A stretch of 64,000 bases of DNA from Peronospora farinosa (lineage: Eukaryota > Oomycota > Peronosporomycetes > Peronosporales > Peronosporaceae). The notes beneath the pieces were generated by a model, which saw nothing but the letters and a program-made list of their open reading frames with translations, had not been told where the DNA came from and did not search any database. Numbering within the stretch: the first letter of the stretch is position 1; every line of letters starts with the position of its first letter. The position numbers and the translations under genes were made by a program. The stretch covers positions 372,001 through 436,000 of the forward strand of contig CANTFK010000239.1 of the NCBI GenBank assembly GCA_947646735.1, given 5' to 3'. This document shows positions 11,812-21,518 of this stretch, piece after piece.

Positions 11812-12060
11812 CGGACTGCCGACTTACGGAGGGGGTACCCCCATACCGTGTCGCGTTAATTATAAGTCTCACCCGTCGGCTTCTTGTAGCGGGTCTTGAG
11901 GTGGTGCGACTCGAGACAAACCCACAGACCAAAATACTTTTTGGGGTTCTGTTCGCACTTGAATCTTACCACAAGACTATCTTTAACGGGGGGGGGGGGC
12001 AATATATATATTTTCCCCGGAGCAGGTGGGTAGATCGAAACAAGTTCCCACTCGATTTTT
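11812..12060 (+). repeat. Fragment of repeat family A, internally deleted
   Basis: The sequence starts CGCCGGACTGCCGAC and ends near the string TATATATTTTCCCCGGAGCAG. Both halves match the element at 55917-57069 in the same order (GCCGGACTGCCGACGGTCGG; later ACTCGAGACGAATCCACAGGCC and CAAAATATATCTTTTCC), but about 300 bp between them are absent. It is a plus-oriented, deleted copy of family A. A run of ten or more G lies at about 11989. Confidence 0.55.
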
Positions 12061-12702
12061 GACACCTCAGGCCAACTATGCTGAGGTTCAACTTGCGTTA
12101 CTTGAGCCGTCTAACACTTGCTGACGTCGGGGGGCCAAATGGTATCCCGCCCGACGTCAGGTGAGGTGATGGAGAAGCTTAAAGGAGGCGCTTAGAGCCA
12201 CCACGTGTAATGCAAATTTGAGTGTGTTTATTTATCATATGCTCTGTATGATTTTCTTGACTAACCCTGCCCCTCCTTGCCAAACCATACTTCTTCAATT
12301 CTGGATGGGGCCACGTGTCAACTCTTGAAAGAACAGCTGGATATTTAGGACTCTCGACTTGTACCAGCTCTGCACGGTAGGAAAAACTTGTACCTTCTAT
12401 GGCCTCGAGACCCTGCACCCTCATGAAATTGGACCTTTGGGGCCCTGTACTTGTGCAGGCTCTACACTTAAGGAAACCTTGTAGCTTCTATGACTTTGGG
12501 GCCCTGGACCTTCGAGGTCTGGCCTTGGACTGGCTTGCGTGTAGGTAAACCTTGTACCTACTGTACCCAGGACCCTGGGGCCCTGTAATCTACTCCCCGG
12601 CGTAACCACTCCCTTGAGGGAGTGACTATGATTTCTCACGCCATTTATTATATAAACTGCAAGCGCCTCGATTTTTCTGGCACTTCTCCAAGAACACAGC
12701 GA
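12061..12702 (+). repeat. Gypsy leader region with hairpin and degenerate tandem repeats
   Basis: This stretch lies just upstream of the gag remnant and probably belongs to the 5' end of the same element. It holds a 14-bp inverted repeat around CTGACGTCGGG (12121-12134 and 12147-12160) and three degenerate tandem units of about 75-90 bp between 12367 and 12590, each with a CTTGTA(C/G)CTTCTAT-like core and a GGGGCCCTG core. No coding frame is convincing. Confidence 0.35.
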
Positions 12703-13476
12703 TGCCCGAACAACAGCGTGAAGTCATTAAAGATTGCATGATACACGAGTTTGCCGATGCGAACAAGCGAGTATCAACTCCCTCGCGTACCTTGCGTTAA
12801 GACGCAATCAAGATGTAGACATCTACCTACTCCGGTATTGGTCCTGATCGTCTTCCTCTCAAACGCTGGCTTAGTGATATTTGATATTGCGATCGTGTCA
12901 AGGCTAATTGATGCGCCGACGTCCAAGGTCAGTTTCCTGGCGTCTCGACTCGTTGGAAAGGCCAAGAAATGGGCTCTCAAAGCTTGTCGTCGACGAGTCG
13001 GCGTTCTCCACGCTGAACTCCATCCAGTGCGACTTACAACTGGCATTCGAGCCTCTCCAAGATGAATCTCGCTTGATTATGCCGACTTCTTTTCACTTTG
13101 AGAGGGCAAGCTGTCGATGCGTGACTACGTGCAGAAGACACGACACCTTGCTTCGTGCATTATCACGCAGCCAATTGACCTGGAATCACACTTCTATGTA
13201 TTTATTTTCTGTATGCAGGAGGGAATGAAGCATTCCTGCCTCACACGTGCTGAGCCACAGTCCCTCGAGGAGGCATTGCCCTCGCGCTTCGTGAAGATTA
13301 CACTGTCGCGCCGTCGTACCTCACAACATCCCCGGACGTCTGGCCCAAAGCCAATGGAACTCGACGCAATCGAGTTCTCTAGTGGTCGCGGCAAATCATC
13401 AGGCCGCGACATTTGCAATCATAACACGACGAAGTGTTTTCATTGTAATAAGACAGGCCATCGTGCGGATGTCTGT
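12703..13476 (+). pseudogene. Gypsy gag remnant with zinc knuckle
   Basis: The start MPEQQREVIKD opens a capsid-like region that is broken by stops and frameshifts between about 12799 and 13080. The last 380 bp are open (ORF 13117-13500) and carry a basic region followed by a CCHC zinc knuckle CFHCNKTGHRADVC, the nucleic-acid-binding end of Gag. The frame is interrupted immediately after the last Cys by the repeat-A insertion and continues in frame on its far side at 14624. The insertion is therefore younger than the element. Confidence 0.75.
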
Positions 13477-14619
13477 TGTGGTGAAGTGCTAATTTTGTGA
13501 TATGGAGGTCCCGGACTCCAGTTGGATTCAGAGTATAGGCCGTGGATCAGGGACAGGGGACCAGAGAGACAGGGGCCTCAAAAGGGGAGCGACCGTTGGT
13601 GGAGGACAATCCGCAGGATTCGCCGAAGAAAAATCAGTATCAGGGTACCGGTTAACCGGTACCAAAGAGAGTTGATCATGGCCGCTCATTGATCGACCTG
13701 GCCCCTCGTTGGTCGACCCGGTCCCTCATTGGTAGACCTGGGTCCCTCATTGGTAGACCTGGTCCCTCGTCGGTCGACCCGGTCCCTCATCGGTCGACCC
13801 AGTCCCTCGTTGTTCGACCCGGTCCCTCATCGGTCGACCTGGGTCCCTCGTTGGTTGACCTGGGTCCCTCATTGGTTGACCTGGGTCCCTCATTGGTCGA
13901 CCTCGGCCCCTCGGGGTTCAGCGACTCCGGACCAGTTAATACAAGGATCAGACCAGTCGACGCAAGGAATCAGAGCTTCAGGCAAGGATAGAGTAAAGGA
14001 GTTAAAAGGATAGGACTATATTAAATACTACTCAATTTGCGATCTACGTGGCACGACTCCGTCACCCAAGAAGGACTTGTTCTAAGTTACTCACTGTTCC
14101 GGGAAGGGATATATTTTGGCCCCCCGTCGAAGACAGTTGTGTAGCGAAGTTCAAGGGCGAATAGAGCTTCAGGATATATTTGGCCTGTGAGCTCGTTCGA
14201 GTAGCAACACCCCCCAAGACCCGCTATCGGAAGCGGTCTCCCTCACCTCAAGGTCCGGGAGCAACGTAAAGGTCAGGTGGTTAATACCCCTGAAACAGAA
14301 GGAAAAGGCCAGGGACGACAAGCGCCCCTGAAGAATTTGGCTCTAAGTCCACTCTCGACAAGGTCGATCGAGTGGCCACCTACCGGCCCACCGAGTGAAG
14401 CATATCCACTCGAGCCCCCCCCCCAGGTCTACCTCCCTCAAGGCAGACATCTACATCGTCATCAAGTCCTCCGAAGAGTGCAACCCGCCAGCCGACGGGT
14501 ACACAAGGTGAGAGAAGGTTCATACGCGGCATCGGGGTACCCCCTCCGACAGTCGGCAGTCCGGCACAGTGAGTGGTTTGGGGTCTCATCATACAATTTT
14601 GAGAACCCACTCCACCACA
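13477..14619 (-). mobile_element. Repeat family A, complete copy 1 (solo LTR or TIR element)
   Basis: This 1143-bp copy has inverted termini TGTGGTGAAGTG and CACTCCACCACA (11 of 12 bases pair) and is flanked by a direct CTGT on both sides (13473-13476 and 14620-14623), a 4-bp target-site duplication. Removing it restores the reading frame GAT GTC TGT CGA of the surrounding gag. It contains no pol coding. It holds a 20-bp perfect palindrome at 13644-13663 and a minisatellite at 13690-13920. It matches 55917-57069 on the opposite strand over the whole length. A 4-bp duplication and TG...CA ends suit a gypsy solo LTR; the 12-bp inverted termini also allow a non-autonomous DNA transposon. Confidence 0.8.
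13690..13920 (+). repeat. 20-21 bp minisatellite inside repeat A
   Basis: About eleven tandem units of the form GGTCGACCYGGTCCCTCATT with single-base variants (GGGTCCCTCGTTGGTTGACCT and similar). The same unit, in the other orientation, recurs at 56760-56860, 57655-57850, 58063-58190, 58610-58760 and 59150-59190. Confidence 0.85.
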
Positions 14620-16083
14620 CTGTCGAGCACCAGTGGCGGTGACTGTGAAAACGCTGTCTCACGAGGAGATTCTGTGTCGTCGGTGGTCCCGCCAAACGAG
14701 CAGTTCCAATGGGCGCGGGGCTCCCTACTGGAAGGAATGGAGCCCCGAGTACTCATGTGTCAGCTCGGGCTCCTAGCCACAAAGTGATTCACACTCACTT
14801 CAATGTCACCACCATGCGAGGCAATTTGAGACTGATCGTTGCTGGGGTGAAGCGACTACTCCGAGCGTTGTTAAATTCTGGCGCTTCCAACTTCTTTCGT
14901 GCATCCTGTTTTTCCCTTCTCCCGTCCACTGTCACGGTTCGAGAAGGTCCAGGTGACATCGTTGTCAAACTTTCCGATGGACAACCAAAACGTGTTCCGC
15001 GTAAACAGTGGTTTTTTACCGTACACTTTCGACGGTTTCCAGATTAATAAAGAATTTTATGGTGTACGAGATGAATTATGCATTTGATTGCATACTTGGG
15101 ATACCGTGGCTGTCACGGTATCAGCCGAAGATAGATTGGCTATCTCGGCCCGTTAAACGACGAAGCGGATATGATGTCTGTAAAGTGTTCACTCATTTGT
15201 TGGTCGCGTCATCCGATTTGCCTCACGTCAGGGTCGTGAACGAACTTGCCACGACTCGTAGTCAACACAGAGAGAGCTATGGCCCTCTGTGCGCAGTATG
15301 TTCCGTTAAACTGATGGAGCCACAGAACGAGGCGATCGAACAGCGGCTCCCGCATACACAGACATCGGTCGAACAGGGGTTCCCGATTCTCAGCGAAGCG
15401 GTCGAGAAGGGGCTCCTGCATAGAAGCACATCGGACGTGCTGAGGCTCCCGATCAATTTTGAGGCGGTCGCGCAGGGGCTCCCGCGTACACAGACATCGG
15501 ACGAACAGGGGTTCCCGATTCTCAGCGAAGCAGTCGAGCAGGGGCTCCCGCAACCATGTGAGGAGGTCGACGACGAGCTACCGCCTCTAATTGACGAAAT
15601 TGGGCGGAATATGTATCCGCATGAGACCGACGTGGTGGAGACAGAGCTCCCACGTATAGAGGGGGGGGGGGTACATCATCCTCCTGTGATAGCGACGTGC
15701 CTCTGCTCGAGACGCAAGAGAAATTTCAAGAAAGAAGCACGCCGATCACCAAAACGACGACATTCACGTCAAAAAGCTGATGCAGATAATGTCTTAGTGG
15801 CGTAATCGTATGTGCACTTGAACATGTGGAGAGATCTCCACATCGTGGCAGCTACATTGAGGTAGAGAGCCTACCGGGCACTGCTGCAGAGGTCACATCT
15901 CTTTCAGACCTTTCATGGAAAGATTTACTTCAAGAACTTAGGCCGCCGACATGGAGCAAGTGTGCGTCGTTTCAGCCCCCGAAGCAGCCAGTGAAGAAGT
16001 TCTGGAGGCTCGCCTAAAGAGCGCCGAGACTAAATCAGCGCGCGAAGAACGCTTCGCGGAGCATGTAGCAACGCTATACAGTG
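14620..16083 (+). pseudogene. Gypsy protease and linker remnant (element 1)
   Basis: After the end of gag, a retropepsin-like segment reads LLNSGASNF where the family has D-S/T-G; the catalytic Asp is Asn here. FDCILGIPWLSRYQPKIDWL, the usual second half of the gypsy protease, follows near 15085. A linker of ~230 codons (ORF 15008-15805) contains in-frame repeats of EQGFPILSEAVE at 15344 and 15476. The frame is lost around 15800 and resumes as a shifted frame ending in SAREERFAEH near 16060. The copy cannot be active. Confidence 0.7.
15336..15555 (+). repeat. In-frame repeats in the gypsy linker (element 1)
   Basis: A ~64-bp unit coding for (V/D)EQGFPILSEAVEQGLP occurs at 15344 and again 132 bp later at 15476, with a shorter diverged unit between. 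The repeats keep the reading frame. Confidence 0.7.
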
Positions 16084-17432
16084 ATCAACTTTAGCATACG
16101 CCGATCGAATGAGATCAATGATAGAAGACGACAACGTCGTAACATAAGAAAGCTCATAGTCAGGTCTGCGTGACAACGCATCAGCCAAAGCATTTTGCTT
16201 GCCCGGCTTCTATTTTACCTCGAAATTATATTCGGTAAAGAATGACAACCATCTGGCCATTCTCTGCGAGAGATGCGGCGACTGAGTCGCAGTGCGTAAC
16301 GACGCATGATCGGTATAGATCACAAAAGGCTTTGAGCCCAGCAGATGAACTCTGAATTTGACCAGGGCATACTTCATCGCAAGTAGCTCTTTGTCATGAA
16401 CTGGATAGTTCTTTTCTGCAGCTTTCAGCTGGTGAGATTCAAAAGCGATCACACGCTTACGGCCTTCATTATCTGTTTGTGACAGAGCACTGCCAATGGC
16501 AAAATTCGACGCGTCACAGACGACGCTAAACGGTCGATCAGGGTCTGGCAAAGCCAAAATAGGAGAATGAAGAAGGCTAGCCTTCACCGCTTGAAAAGAA
16601 TCTTCGTGTTCGGCATGCCAACACCATTCCACATCCTTTTTAAGAAGATTGGATAATGGCCGAGCCATATCAGCGTAATTCTCGCTGTACTTGTGTAAGT
16701 AATTGGCAAGGCCAAGCCATTTACGCAAGTCCTTCTGAGACTGTGGAACAGGCCAATCGACTATGGATTTGACCTTGGCGGGATCCGCTCTTAGGCCCCG
16801 TTTTCCAATGAAGCACCCTAGAAAGGGAATTTCTTCGGCACCGAAGATGCACTAAATGCATTAGCATATAGCATATTAGTGCGCATGCACTCGAGCACAG
16901 CTCGTAAATGAACAATATAATTCTCAATATCCGACCGCTCATGTTCAGCTCGACTATGGACAAAAATGTCATCAGAATAAGTTTGTGCATATCTTCGATG
17001 GGGTCGAAACAATTGCGTCACCAAACGGTTAAACGTAGCCGGAGCATTCGATAGCCCCTGGGGCATTACTAACCACTCCCAGAGCATACCGCTCGGATTA
17101 CTAACAGCAGTAAGCGGAATATCACTAGCTCGCATGAGAAATTGGTAATAACCATCGACTAAGTCGAGCGCACTGTACGTGGTACAACCGACCATATTGT
17201 TCTGAAGAACATTCTTTCTAGGTATTGGCGTCTGTGCAGGTATAGTGGCTGCATTGAGCTTATAATAAGCATGAACGATACGCCATTTACCATTTGGTTT
17301 CTTACCACAGAAAGTGGGTGTCGAGTGCGGAGATTTACTCTCACGCACCATGCCCGCCGCGTGCTTTGCACGAAAGAACTCGTCAATGACGTCACACTGT
17401 TCTTTGGGTAAAGGCCACTGCCGTGTTACACA
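16084..17432 (-). pseudogene. Gypsy reverse transcriptase and RNase H (element 2)
   Basis: The RT reads SPHSTPTFCGKKPNGKWRIV, IPAQTPIPRK, YSALDLVDGYYQ, PQGLSNAPATFNRLV and the catalytic YSDD box in YSDDIFVHSRAE. A frameshift near 16820 separates it from the thumb/connection part (WLGLANYLHKYSENYADM). RNase H follows with SVVCDASNFAIGSALSQ and PVHDKELLAMKYALVKF, including the DAS and KELLA signatures, and YTDHASLRT. A UAG after FTEYNFEVK interrupts the last part. Substrate is the element's own RNA; the copy is interrupted and lacks integrase. Confidence 0.85.
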
Positions 17433-19316
17433 TTATTTGGTTCCGGGAACCAAGTCAATCTCTTGACGTACACCTCTATCAGGATGTAGAACCGACAATG
17501 GATCGTGACACACCACGTCCTGAAATTCCTTAACTAAATGATAGTAGAAATCTGAAGGGTTATTCAGAATAGATGCCCCACTACGTGCACTTAGTGCCGC
17601 CTTTGTATCTTCGAGGAATGTCTCATCGACAAATGAGGATGAGTTCAGCTCGAGGTTAGGTCGAATGACCACCATATCGGATAAATTACCAGCCTTCAAG
17701 GCTTGATGAAATTCATCCACAGACATTTCGTCTAGCTCTAAGAGAGCATTTAATGATGGGATGGCCTCAAGGTCAACCTCACCATCGACATCACCTGTCA
17801 CTCCGTTGACCAGGGTGTACAACTGGTCACTGACATTACTACGCGATAAAACAGACGCTTTGCGTCTCGCAGCCGCCATTTGGCGACGCTGCCGTCTTAT
17901 TGACGATACCGTACTTTTTAAAGTACTTGGGATACCATCATCCCCAAGGTCAACAGATTCCTTGACCTTAACCTGCCCTATGCGAGGGCCGAAGTCAAAA
18001 TTGACATCCAGTGGGTCACTAGTACCAGTGACTTCACTAACAAGGTCATCGACTTTTACTTGCTCTATACGAGAGCCGATGTCATTACCGACATCCAGTG
18101 AATCGCATTTACAGCCAATATCACTAACAAGGTCATCTACCTTGACTTGCTCTATACGAGAGCCGATGTCATTACCGACATCCAGTGAATCGCATTTACA
18201 GCCAATATCACTAACAAGGTCATCGAACTTTACTTGCTCTATACGAGAGCCGATGTCATTACCGACATCCAGTGAATCGCATTTACAGCCAATATCACTA
18301 ACAAGGTCATCGACCTTAACTTGCTCTATACGAGAGCCGATGTCATTACCGACATCCAGTGTCTCAATATTACTTTGAGTATCACTCAACGGAGTACGTG
18401 CCGTTCCACTAAGTGTCATTGAGCTCTGCTCGACACCTTTATTATTGACATTGGAGTTTATCAACTCAGACACTCTAATGTCCAGCACACTAACCGACTC
18501 AGTTAATGGCTCGCGCCAATAGCACTTTTGTTTCCTAGCAAAGGTGGGTTCATGACTCTCCAAAGCTTCGCTAGGAACATTTCGCGTTGCGCCTAAGGTT
18601 TTGGATCTCCAATCGATCCATGGCTCATGGCGTTCCAGCCAGGCCATACCGAGAATGAGATCATATCTCGAGTTCAAATCTAGTACAAGACAGCGTTCAA
18701 TGCTATTGAAGTCTAAGAACTTCACACCTAAGTTCAACGGAACTTTAGGAACGGTGACACGTACACCTGTTGCGAGACGCACGGTCATACTGTCACCCTC
18801 TTGCGCTTCTAGCGCTTCTAGCGCCTCAGCATACAGATGACTACATTCAAGGGAACGACGACGGACATAATTACCTGACGCCCCTGAGTCAATTAGAATT
18901 GACCATGGTTTCTCAAAACCCTTAACGGTTGCCGACACAACAAACAAGCCTGGCTTGTAATCCTGTTCCATGGAAGCATCCACGGAACCACCTGGGGCTA
19001 AGCCCTGTCTACCTTTACCTTCAAAAGGTTCAACAGAACTTAGTTCTTTCCCAGTAGGGCGCCCCGCGCCTACTGGGAGTTGACGTTTTCCCCTGCGGTG
19101 CTCTACTTTTGAATAGGAGTAGGGTTTCGGCTCTGCGATTTGAACGTTGCTTTCGCAACGGACAGCTAGGGCGAAGATGCCTAGTGCTTCCGCACATGTA
19201 AAATCTACGGATGTTACTTTGTTGCTCAGCATCTTGAAGCTCAGCTTCTTCAGCATGGCTGAGGTCCATGGGTTCCGCCCTGTTAGAGGCATTTGAATGA
19301 TGCCATGGCAGACCAT
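17433..19316 (-). pseudogene. Gypsy protease and long repeat-bearing linker (element 2)
   Basis: A 627-codon open frame begins inside the gag region, so its annotated start is not real. It contains the retropepsin motif [18 protein letters not shown] and the second-half motif [21 protein letters not shown] long acidic linker follows with four tandem 29-residue units (see repeat at 18040-18362) and ends in [10 protein letters not shown] just before the RT. A frame change near 19080 separates it from gag, which may be a natural frameshift site or a mutation. Confidence 0.8.
18040..18362 (-). repeat. 87-bp in-frame tandem repeat in the gypsy linker (element 2)
   Basis: Nearly identical units start at about 18040, 18127, 18214 and 18301, exactly 87 bp apart, coding for [16 protein letters not shown] and [12 protein letters not shown] on the minus strand. 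The units differ at only a few bases, so the expansion is recent relative to the age of the element. Confidence 0.9.
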
Positions 19317-20076
19317 AGCGAGGAGATGTGAAATTAAATTCAGCGTTAAACGCTATGCTTACTGACTCTTCGAAAGTTGAAGGCTGGACACGAAAAACCT
19401 CTGTCCCGGCGACACCAGTACGAAGTACTTCCATAAAAATGGTTACTCGGACTTCCTCTGCCAGAGGGTCCTGCTGTATAGCAGCAATTAGAGTTCGCAA
19501 CTCTTGGACATGGTCCGACAATTCTTTCTTACCATGTGGGGTAGCTAAGAAGCGTGAGCGCACACGATAAGCCTTATTAGGCGGTGCAAACACACAAGTT
19601 AATTGCTTTCTAAGCATATCCCATTAGGGAATAGCGGGATTTGCAGAGACATCGCTCGTTAGAGCCCAATCTCTAGCTCTTCCACCGAGCTTTGAACTGG
19701 CCAAGCCAACTCGCTGCTTATCTGATACAAGCATGGCGGCATCCATTGCCATTTCAACTTCTCGGATCCAGAGGAGAAGATTTTCTCCCTCCTTCCCCTC
19801 AAAGGTCTTAACGTTTAAAACGAGTGGGCGAGCCTTTGGCTCTACATCGGGCACAGGTACCTGGATGTACTATGTAGGCGCAGCTGACGCTGCCTGGTCA
19901 TGGACCTGTCCGAGTAGCGTTGCTTCATAACGCATAAAGGCCTCAAGGCGAGCATTTAGAACCTCCGGGCCTTGGGCCAAAAGGGCATCGATTTGATCGG
20001 GCCCAACGAACGCAGATAATTTATCTAGCGCGAGTCGTTGCGCCTCAGAGAGGTGATTTTGATTCTCCATCCTCAC
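19030..20076 (-). pseudogene. Gypsy gag (element 2)
   Basis: Three minus frames join to a typical gypsy Gag: MRMENQNHLSEAQRLALD near 20076, then [20 protein letters not shown] near 19810, then VFAPPNKAYRVRSRFLATPH near 19590 and a degenerate zinc knuckle [12 protein letters not shown] near 19200. The first knuckle Cys is replaced, so the motif is broken. The frame is interrupted near 19860 and 19620. Confidence 0.75.
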
Positions 20077-20111
20077 AGAGGGTCAGTCTTTAAGGACTCA
20101 GGTGTAGGATT

Positions 20112-20127
20112 GACTACAGTGCTACCA
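20112..20127 (-). other. Candidate primer binding site of element 2
   Basis: Two bases inside the LTR edge the minus strand reads TGGTAGCACTGTAGTC. A TGG-starting stretch immediately after the 5' LTR is the expected complement of a tRNA 3' end. I cannot name the tRNA. Confidence 0.5.
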
Positions 20128-20129
20128 AG

Positions 20130-20768
20130 TGTAGCGAAGCTGCACAGCTCTTTAGCCAGAGGAAGACTTTCGGCTGGAAGCCTCTTAGTTCTAGAGAACT
20201 AAATAAATTTACGGCTAAAAGCCTCTTAGTTCTAAGGAGCTAATTAAACGACTTAAAGTCACCCTGTTCTAAGGAACGAGGAAGAGACCTTTAGTCAACA
20301 AGCAATAAGCTTAAGGTTCAGAGAAACAACGCACAGAGTGCAAGAACAAGCTAGAAGTTAAAGGTTCTGAGAACCAACGCACGAAGTGCACAAGAGAACA
20401 AGTCAGAACGACTTGCGATCTTAAACTCAAAAGGAGAACTGATTTTATTTATGCATTAAGATTTTATGAATAGTCCTACTCTAAGTACACTACACTAGAT
20501 TAATTACTATAATAGTAATTATTATATGCAGACTTTGCTATTGGACGACGTATCGTCTAAACATCTGTGTATGATGTACTTAGTACAGCGTTATCGATTT
20601 ATCGAATCCTAATCGATAAGATACGGTATTACCGAATACCGTATCTTTAACGCTTATACTTAATACCTCTCCAAAGAGAGGTATCAAGAATACATTATAT
20701 GCAATAAAAGAGGACTTCAACCGTAAACTCTCGGAAAGACGCTACAACCGTCGTGTAACCCCGTTACA
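20130..20768 (-). repeat. 5' LTR of element 2 (family B)
   Basis: The 639-bp sequence starts TGTAACGGGGTTACACG and ends GCTACA on the minus strand. It is about 95 percent identical by eye to the solo LTR at 54049-54685 in the same orientation, which fixes both ends. The outer flank on the plus strand is ACTTA; its partner is lost with the 3' end of the element. Confidence 0.9.
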
Positions 20769-21518
20769 ACTTACTTGATGTTGTCTCACCAGTTCGGATT
20801 GTTAAGAACATTGCTGCAGCAGCAAGTCAGTTGTTGAGTGCCTTGTTCTCTCAACAGGTTAGCCTGTTGAGCACCTTGCCGCTGTAGCAAGGGTCGTTTT
20901 TCATCGCTTCGCCAAGTTTATGCTGTATGAACATGGCGATAGTTGTATACGGCCTCGACGGTAGGATCGCCGACGCTTTCAGCCATACGCTGTACCGCTT
21001 ACCTTTGAAGATCGCTCAAATGGGAGAAGTCATCACGCATCATCACCACGCATTGCGTGATGAAGTTCCACATCCGCTGGTCTTATGGCGGATGTAACGT
21101 CTGTCGTTGAACGGACCACAAAGCGCTACCAGGTGCAACGGGGCATCCTCCGATTATACTGACACAATATAATCTACTTACACTGACACAGTGTCAGTGT
21201 AAGCAGATGCCTCAAAACCTCTCGTACACAGTGAGGCAGAGGAAGTCGAACAACTAAGTGCAAGATAATAATGTCGAATATCATTTGCTACAATAACATC
21301 CTCATTAAAACCTGATGTTTGTGCCAATGTCATGTAACAGAGAATAGTCACCCGCGGATGATACATGGGAGCCACAAAGTACTGGATGCTGCGTCCAATG
21401 ATCATGCAAACAAAGTCCTTTCATGTAGCACATGTTGGTTAATGATCTTGACACGGCCACATTTTGGTGCAAAATTACATTCATCATCTCTATTCAATTG
21501 TCGAAAGCGATCGTCTGT
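20769..21518. other. Gene-free stretch between element 2 and RRP5
   Basis: No gene is visible. Short repeated strings (AACAGGTTAGCCTGTTGAGCA and variants) occur near 20850. A 27-bp near-perfect palindrome lies at 21177-21203. The part next to 21518 must hold the RRP5 3' end. Confidence 0.4.
21177..21203. repeat. 27-bp palindrome
   Basis: The sequence CTTACACTGACAC, one central A, then GTGTCAGTGTAAG: two perfect 13-bp arms around one base. A half-copy TATACTGACACAA lies about 20 bp to the left. Confidence 0.8.

Larger units (their letters stand above)
12703..16083 (+). mobile_element. Ty3/gypsy retrotransposon remnant, element 1
   Basis: Order on the plus strand is gag, zinc knuckle, aspartic protease and the protease-to-RT linker; reverse transcriptase, RNase H and integrase are missing. 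The gag is split by the repeat-A copy at 13477-14619. The linker (up to about 16083) still reads as SAREERF, a string also found in the minus-strand gypsy remnant at 62244-61930, so both belong to related lineages. At about 16084 the sequence changes abruptly into the tail of element 2, which is in the opposite orientation. No LTR pair could be assigned. Confidence 0.75.
16084..20768 (-). mobile_element. Ty3/gypsy retrotransposon, element 2, 3'-truncated
   Basis: Read on the minus strand, the order is 5' LTR (20768-20130), primer binding site, gag, protease, linker, reverse transcriptase, RNase H. The sequence stops just after the RNase H tail (KPGKQNALADALSRRPDYEL, reachable through one stop codon) at about 16084; integrase and the 3' LTR are missing. 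Damage is light: a stop at 17432 in place of Tyr of GTKYCVTRQWPL, a frameshift near 16820, and breaks in gag. The order protease-RT-RNase H places it in Ty3/gypsy. Confidence 0.85.

Noticed and set aside
11985..12000. Runs of G or C (also near 15661, 38976 and 53941)
   Set aside because: Possible real homopolymers, but read errors are as likely, so no meaning is attached to frames that cross them.
13689..14013. Plus ORFs with repeats such as GPSLVDLGPSLVDLGPS
   Set aside because: They are translation of the 20-21 bp minisatellite inside repeat A, not a protein.
17761..18378. 205-codon plus frame with a tandem protein repeat
   Set aside because: It is the antisense of the 87-bp repeats in the gypsy linker of element 2.
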